From: Gemmatimonadota bacterium
GTDB taxonomy: Bacteria; Latescibacterota; UBA2968; UBA8231
Assembly: GCA_009841115.1 (NCBI GenBank)
Contig: VXML01000051.1
Coordinates: 91,420 to 155,419, forward strand
Reading direction: 5' to 3'
DNA: 64,000 bases
The translations under genes were made by a program, and so were the position numbers. Below are positions 59,405 to 64,000 of the stretch, one piece after another. The notes under the pieces are model-generated. The model worked only from the letters and a program-made list of their open reading frames with translations, had not been told where the DNA came from and searched no databases. Within the stretch, counting starts at the first letter, position 1; every line of letters begins with the position of its first letter.

Positions 59405-59432
59405 CCCCGTCCCTGACAGAGCAGAGACGGGG
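59405..59432 (-). promoter_or_regulatory. Hairpin in the pdxS-pdxT spacer
   Basis: CCCCGTC and GACGGGG arms with a 14-nt loop. On the transcribed (minus) sense the 3' arm GACGGGG lies 13 nt before the pdxT ATG and contains the only G-rich ribosome-site candidate. The stem could therefore limit pdxT translation relative to pdxS, or protect the pdxS mRNA end. Confidence 0.4.
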
Positions 59433-59460
59433 CATTTTCCGTTTGCATCTGTGCGGCGTC

Positions 59461-60360
59461 CTACCAACCGCGGGTTTGTAGTTTATCCTTCTCTTCGAGG
59501 GTGTCGATGTTGATGCCGACCATGGCCTCGCCGAGGTTTTCAGAGACGCGGATCAGGACCTCTGGATCGTCGTAGTGGGTGGTGGCCTCGACAATGGCTT
59601 TGGCGCGGATGGCCGGATCGCCGGACTTAAAGATCCCGGAGCCGACGAAAACGGCCTCGGCACCGAGTTGCATCATCAGCGAGGCATCGGCCGGCGTGGC
59701 GACGCCGCCGGCGGCAAAATTGGGCACTGGCAGCTTGCCGTGCTCGGCCACCCAGCGGACCAGTTCATACGGTGCGCCTAGGTCTTTGGCCGCGGTCATT
59801 AGCTGCTCGGGACGCAGGATCGTCAGTCGGCGGATCTCGTCGGTAACTGAGCGCATGTGGCGCACGGCTTCGACGATGTTGCCCGAGCCAGCCTCGCCCT
59901 TGGTGCGGATCATGGCCGCGCCCTCGCCAATCCGCCGCAGGGCTTCGCCGAGGTTGCGGCAGCCGCAGACGAAAGGCACCTCAAAGGCGAACTTATCGAC
60001 GTGATAGTGCTCGTCGGCTGGGGTTAGAACTTCGCTTTCGTCGATGTAGTCGATCCCGAGGGCTTGGAGCATCTGCGCTTCGGCGAAGTGGCCAATGCGG
60101 CATTTGGCCATGACCGGAATGGAAGTCGCCTCCATGATCTGGCGCAGCTTTTCAATGCTCGACATGCGCGACACGCCACCTTCTGCGCGGATGTCGGCGG
60201 GCACTCTTTCCAGCGCCATGACCGAGGTGGCCCCAGCGTCTTCGGCGATCTTAGCTTGGTCGGCAGTGACGACGTCCATGATGACGCCGCCCTTGAGCAT
60301 TTCGGCGAGGCCGGTCTTGAGGCGGAGGGTGCCAGTCTGGCCATTTTGTATCTCGCTCAT
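59461..60360 (-). CDS. pdxS: Pyridoxal 5'-phosphate synthase lyase subunit PdxS
   Basis: 299 aa from ATG 60360 (AAGGAG upstream); the frame opens at 60420. Highly conserved blocks: [86 protein letters not shown] and [10 protein letters not shown]. It condenses ribose 5-phosphate, glyceraldehyde 3-phosphate and ammonia to PLP. Its presence shows that the organism uses the DXP-independent route. Confidence 0.97.
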   Translation of the reverse strand: MSEIQNGQTGTLRLKTGLAEMLKGGVIMDVVTADQAKIAEDAGATSVMALERVPADIRAEGGVSRMSSIEKLRQIMEATSIPVMAKCRIGHFAEAQMLQALGIDYIDESEVLTPADEHYHVDKFAFEVPFVCGCRNLGEALRRIGEGAAMIRTKGEAGSGNIVEAVRHMRSVTDEIRRLTILRPEQLMTAAKDLGAPYELVRWVAEHGKLPVPNFAAGGVATPADASLMMQLGAEAVFVGSGIFKSGDPAIRAKAIVEATTHYDDPEVLIRVSENLGEAMVGINIDTLEEKDKLQTRGW

Positions 60361-60438
60361 AGCGCAATCTCCTTTAGAACAGTTGCTTAAAAACATATTC
60401 CAAAACAGGCTCCCGCGCAATTTTCGCCTAGGGCAAAA

Positions 60439-61878
60439 TCAGGTTCCGCGCAGGCTCTGCCAATAGGTGCGGCAAAGGTTGCGGGCGAAGAGGAAAAGGG
60501 CGGTTAAGGTCGCGCCGACGCCGAGGGTCGCACCGGTGCCGAGGACGGCGAGCGGAGACCAAGACAGCAGAGGGCGGGCGAGCAGGAGGACGGTGAAGAC
60601 AAAGGCGACCACCAAGCCGGGGCGGCTGAGCGCGGCGAGATAGGTTGCAAAAGGCAGGCCGATCAAGCGGTTGACGAGGCACTGCGAAAGCAGCAAAAAC
60701 AGCAGGGCGGCGGCGGCGATGACGCTGGCCACGCCTTCGACGCCGCGCGGCAGGCCATAGAAGTACAGGGCCGGGATCAGCACCCCCATGCTAAAGAGCG
60801 ACCAGTAGAAAGACCAGTTGGTCTTGCCTTTGGCCATGAAAATCGAGCCGACTAGGGTGCTGGCGACTTTCAAAAGTGTGGCGGCGGCCAACAGGCGCAG
60901 TACCATCCACATCGGCTCGGTGTTGACTAGGGCGGCAATCTCCGGCGCAAAGACGAATATTCCCGCGAGGACTGGACCCAACGCGAGCACTAAGCCCTGT
61001 ACCGAGGACAAATAGCCACGGCGCAGGAGCGAGTCGTCGTCAACTATCGTCGAAAAGGTTGGGAAGGAAACGCGTTGGATGGTCGTGGCCAGCCGGGTCA
61101 AAGGCTGCAAGGTCAATCGCTCGGCCAAGCTGTAATAGGCTTGGGCCGTAGCCCCTAGTGGTACGAAGATGAAGAAATAGGCGATCTTGGTATTGAGCAG
61201 GGCCACTACGCGCGACCCCGTGAGATTCAGCGAGAAGCGAAGAATCTGGCGCAGTGCTTGGAGTCGGAAGCGCAGGCGCGGAAGCCAGCGGGCGGAGAGG
61301 GCGAGGCTGCTGAAAAGGCCTAGTTCGCGCACGACCGAGCCGAGAACTGGGATCAAGACGCCCAATTCGGGTCGCCAGAAAAGCAGTAGCGTCACTGCAA
61401 GGCCGAAGGTCAGGACCGAAACGAGTTCGGAAAGGGCCACGGCGCGGAAGTCGAGGTCGCGCTGAAGTCTGGCCCGCAACAGGCCCGCCAAAGAGGCGCA
61501 GGGAATCGCCAAGCAGAGCGTGCGCAGGACGCGACTGAAGGTGTGCGGGTCTTCGCCCCCCAAAAGAGGAGCGAGCCAAGAGACGGTAGCGACAACCGCA
61601 GCGGTGAGCAGCAGTCCCCAGCTCAGACAAGTCCAGAAGGCTGTGTCGAAGTGTTCTTCGTCTGCGTCTGGTAGCTGGACCAAGGCCGCGCCCAGACCCA
61701 AGTCGCCGACCAGCGATAGGAGCATCACTAGGGCTAGCGCCCACTCAAAATGGCCCAACTTCTCCAGCGGCAAGAGCTTGTAGAGCGCCAGCATGACGCC
61801 GAGCTGGATGACGGAAGCGCTGCCATTCCAGAGAAAACCGCGCAGGGCGCGCGTGGCCAGGGAGAGCGAGGCGCTCAC
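60439..61878 (-). CDS. Polysaccharide (O-antigen type) flippase
   Basis: 479 aa with about 12-14 hydrophobic segments. The start, SLATRALRGFLWNGSASVIQ, then LYKLLPLEKLGHFEWALAL and GLGAALVQLPDADEEHFDTAFW, is typical of the RfbX/Wzx-type lipid-linked oligosaccharide flippases (MATE superfamily). SLAERLTLQPLTRLATTIQRVSFPTFS is the conserved region after TM7. No glycosyltransferase genes lie in view. It follows the transglutaminase-like gene by 13 bp. Confidence 0.85.
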   Translation of the reverse strand: MSASLSLATRALRGFLWNGSASVIQLGVMLALYKLLPLEKLGHFEWALALVMLLSLVGDLGLGAALVQLPDADEEHFDTAFWTCLSWGLLLTAAVVATVSWLAPLLGGEDPHTFSRVLRTLCLAIPCASLAGLLRARLQRDLDFRAVALSELVSVLTFGLAVTLLLFWRPELGVLIPVLGSVVRELGLFSSLALSARWLPRLRFRLQALRQILRFSLNLTGSRVVALLNTKIAYFFIFVPLGATAQAYYSLAERLTLQPLTRLATTIQRVSFPTFSTIVDDDSLLRRGYLSSVQGLVLALGPVLAGIFVFAPEIAALVNTEPMWMVLRLLAAATLLKVASTLVGSIFMAKGKTNWSFYWSLFSMGVLIPALYFYGLPRGVEGVASVIAAAALLFLLLSQCLVNRLIGLPFATYLAALSRPGLVVAFVFTVLLLARPLLSWSPLAVLGTGATLGVGATLTALFLFARNLCRTYWQSLRGT

Positions 61879-61891
61879 AAGCTAGGTGGCT

Positions 61892-63778
61892 TTACGACGC
61901 TTCGACGCACGCTTTGGCGATGCGGCCCTGCTTGCCGAAGACATTGACCGCTCGTGCTTCGAGCAGGTTTTCGCCCGCGGCGAGCGTCCACTCAAAGCGG
62001 GCTTCGCGCTCCTCGCGCCACGGGCCGCCGTCTTGGCGCACCAAGAAGTGCGAGAAGTTGGGCGCGGTGTGCTCTAGATCGACTTGCAGCGTGCGCGCCT
62101 TTTCCGCCACTTGGAGGTAGAGCCGCGTCTGATTGACCGACCAGTAGAAATCTCCGATGCGAGAGGTCTGCAAGGAGTATTCGGCGTAGCGGGGATCGAC
62201 GTCGTCCGACCACCACAGATAGCCATCCCAGTGGTATTGACCGGCACCGTGGCGCAGCTCGGCTGGCTCGGCAAAGATCAGGTGCGTGTTGCGCAGCGGA
62301 ATGCCGAAGCGGCAGAAGACGTCGATATAGTTGCTCATAGGCTCGACGACCTTTTGCGGCAGCTTGTTGGCCATGATCTTCTCGCGCCGCTCGTCGGCCG
62401 CGGCCTCGTGCAGTTCCAAGGCGTTAATGGGCACGCCGTCGATTTCGTAGGTGGCGTCAAATTCGCGGGCCGGCCCGGCGTCTTCGAGGATCCACTTCTG
62501 CAACTCTTCGCACCAGACCTCGGCCAAGCAGTGGTGATCGACGACGATTGAGCGGGCCACCCACCCCAAGGATGAGGCGCAGCCGGCGAACACCGCTCCG
62601 TAGTGGGTACACATGCCGAAGCCCCAGTCGCCTTTGGTGGTGTCGAGGACCTCTAGGGGGTTCCAAGAGGGGCAGTGGGGATATTTGTCGGATTGCCAGC
62701 CCAGCCACTGGCTATGGACCCAGTCGCGCAAAAGGGCTAACTGTTCGAGTTCAGTTTTGCCCGCGGCGATGACTTCGTCGAGGCGGTACTGTTTGCGCAG
62801 CCGCTCTTGATGCGGGTGCAGCCCCATATAGGCGAAGGGGTAAGAACTGTGTATGAGCTCGGGTTGGTCGAATTCTGCCCGCTTGAAGGGGGCGAGGCTC
62901 TTGGCGTCCTCTTCGATGTCGGCTTCGAGGGTGACGGCTTGGAGTGTCGGGGTCTTGTTGGCCTCGTCGGTTTCGAGGATGGCGCGCCACTGCACAAAGC
63001 GCCCGGGCCACTGCAAGGCGGTGCCTCGCTCCCAAGCCGTCCAAGTGCGCGGATCAAAGGAAGGCGTCGAACCCGCGCGCAGTTCAAAGTGTATTTGGGT
63101 TCCCTGCGGCTGGCGCATCCGCGCTTTCAGGTGCAGGCGGCGAATGCCCATCCGCGGAGCGATGCGGCCGCGGCCGTCTTCGTCGGCGAGGTCGATGACC
63201 GGCGAGCAGAGTGTCCCTTGGGGCGGATGTCCCTTGACGCGCAGCCGCACCAGATATTCGCCTTCAATGGCGCGGGCTTCGCCCATGGTGCCTTGGTGCC
63301 ACGTCTTGCCGCCGTCAAAGCTGCGGCTCGAATGGCTTGAGGGCGTGTCGGCCAGACCGCCTGGGAAGGGGTCGATGTGCAACACGCCGCTGTGCGAGAA
63401 GACGAATTCGTTGGTGCCTTCTTTGAGGTATTTGGCGGCGATTTTCTTGCGGTCCCAACCGCCGGTGAGCATGCGCTCGCGGTTCTGGCGGTGGGTGAGG
63501 ACGTGGCCGTTGACTTGGAGCCGCATGGGTTTGTCGGCGGTGGATTTGTCGGCGTTGACGTAGAAGAGCAGTTCGGCTCCTTTGGTCTTGGCCGAGGGGA
63601 TGTCGAATTCGACTTTTGCGCAGAGAGCGGGAGAAAGTTCCTCGCAGATGTCGCCGTCAACGCCCATTTCGTTGGTGATCATATAGGTGGGAGCGAGGCG
63701 GGCGGCGGGAGTGGTGTGGGCGTCGATGAAGCGGTCGCGGCGATAGTCGCGGAAGTCGGCGGTGGTAATCTTTTTCAT
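61892..63778 (-). CDS. Large transglutaminase-like protein
   Basis: 628 aa, no signal peptide visible. The N-terminal 330 residues are beta-rich (GAELLFYVNADKST, QLQVNG-like strand MRLQVNGHVLTHR; RVKGHPPQGTLCSPVID) and look like carbohydrate-binding-type sandwich domains. A transglutaminase core follows: Cys near residue 390 in GFGMCTHYGAVFAGC, His in VVDHHCLAEVWCEE, then KWILEDAG with the Asp. The C-terminus has YHWDGYLWWSDDVDPRYAEY and a short Ig-like domain. Predicted peptidase/amidase role, possibly on glycan-linked peptides. Confidence 0.8.
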   Translation of the reverse strand: MKKITTADFRDYRRDRFIDAHTTPAARLAPTYMITNEMGVDGDICEELSPALCAKVEFDIPSAKTKGAELLFYVNADKSTADKPMRLQVNGHVLTHRQNRERMLTGGWDRKKIAAKYLKEGTNEFVFSHSGVLHIDPFPGGLADTPSSHSSRSFDGGKTWHQGTMGEARAIEGEYLVRLRVKGHPPQGTLCSPVIDLADEDGRGRIAPRMGIRRLHLKARMRQPQGTQIHFELRAGSTPSFDPRTWTAWERGTALQWPGRFVQWRAILETDEANKTPTLQAVTLEADIEEDAKSLAPFKRAEFDQPELIHSSYPFAYMGLHPHQERLRKQYRLDEVIAAGKTELEQLALLRDWVHSQWLGWQSDKYPHCPSWNPLEVLDTTKGDWGFGMCTHYGAVFAGCASSLGWVARSIVVDHHCLAEVWCEELQKWILEDAGPAREFDATYEIDGVPINALELHEAAADERREKIMANKLPQKVVEPMSNYIDVFCRFGIPLRNTHLIFAEPAELRHGAGQYHWDGYLWWSDDVDPRYAEYSLQTSRIGDFYWSVNQTRLYLQVAEKARTLQVDLEHTAPNFSHFLVRQDGGPWREEREARFEWTLAAGENLLEARAVNVFGKQGRIAKACVEAS

Positions 63779-63924
63779 GCTGAGCTCCTAAGTGGGGGTC
63801 TATGCGGGGAATGTAGGGGGTGATATAGGGTGGGGCAAACAAAACCTTTTGCGGGTCAAGAAAGGCTCTATATTTTGTCCCTGTCAACACCCAAGCAGCC
63901 CTTCCTGTCGGAGGCTGAATCCAT

Positions 63925-64000
63925 GAAAACCTTCGTTCGTCACTCCGCTTTTCTAGCGTTAATCGGCCTTATTCTCTCGCCGCTGGCCTTGGCCCATGCG
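63925..64000 (+). CDS. Start of a secreted protein, cut by window edge
   Basis: ATG 63925 with CGGAGG 8 nt upstream encodes MKTFVRHSAFLALIGLILSP and then LALAHA before the window ends. That is a standard Sec signal peptide with an A-x-A cleavage site. The mature protein is outside the window. Divergent from the transglutaminase-like gene. Confidence 0.7.

Overview
The window is dense, GC-rich bacterial chromosome. I see no rRNA, tRNA, CRISPR array, phage module or transposase gene. Signal peptides, an outer-membrane barrel protein, periplasmic thioredoxin-fold proteins and a sigma-54 system indicate a diderm. Five phytanoyl-CoA dioxygenase-like genes, Gfo/Idh/MocA oxidoreductases, SMP-30 and enolase-superfamily enzymes resemble gene content known from uncultivated lineages such as Latescibacterota or Poribacteria. 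That placement is an inference; no marker gene here settles it.

Left arm (1-8.9 kb). Every gene lies on the minus strand and they form small unrelated blocks: 2H phosphoesterase/NUDIX/HAD, a DUF2283 toxin-antitoxin-like pair, transglutaminase/GNAT, HigBA, a MazG-like enzyme with a frameshifted DUF433 gene, HAD/cupin, and an HNH protein with a helical partner. The blocks are separated by attC-like sites (best at 5588-5677 and 7003-7084) and by a dispersed repeat of about 150 bp present twice. I read this as part of an integron cassette array with no integrase in view (CALIN-like).

8.9-12 kb: a Gfo/Idh/MocA oxidoreductase with a DMT-family transporter, divergent from a dioxygenase that ends in a strong terminator.

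12.1-30.2 kb: an 18-kb block, all on the plus strand. It encodes a HlyD-type adaptor, a MacB/LolD-type ATPase, two FtsX-type permeases, four tandem TlpA-like proteins, a DUF5686-type outer-membrane protein, two CARDB-PDZ paralogs, a PIN toxin-antitoxin pair, and a sigma-54 response regulator with its histidine kinase. A near-consensus sigma-54 promoter and two NtrC-type binding sites lie before the adaptor gene, so the regulator at the far end probably controls the export genes. Several duplication scars are visible inside the block.

30.2-42 kb: an ABC solute-binding protein fused to its permease, an MFS transporter, a DUF1538/DUF1538/PII-like/CBS operon, and an ECF-like sigma factor fused to a PheS-like class II synthetase core (the most unusual gene of the window). 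A dioxygenase, an NHL protein, an ankyrin protein and a membrane-anchored DUF1080-like protein follow.

42-64 kb: small catabolic operons (SMP-30/Gfo-Idh/amidase; amidohydrolase/class V aminotransferase/enolase-superfamily enzyme; SelA-like PLP enzyme/amidohydrolase_2), an XRE regulator, an ABC-F ATPase, three more dioxygenases, a Phd-VapC pair, pdxS-pdxT, a flippase and a large transglutaminase-like protein. The window ends within the signal peptide of another gene. The pdxS-pdxT genes would supply PLP for the neighbouring PLP enzymes.
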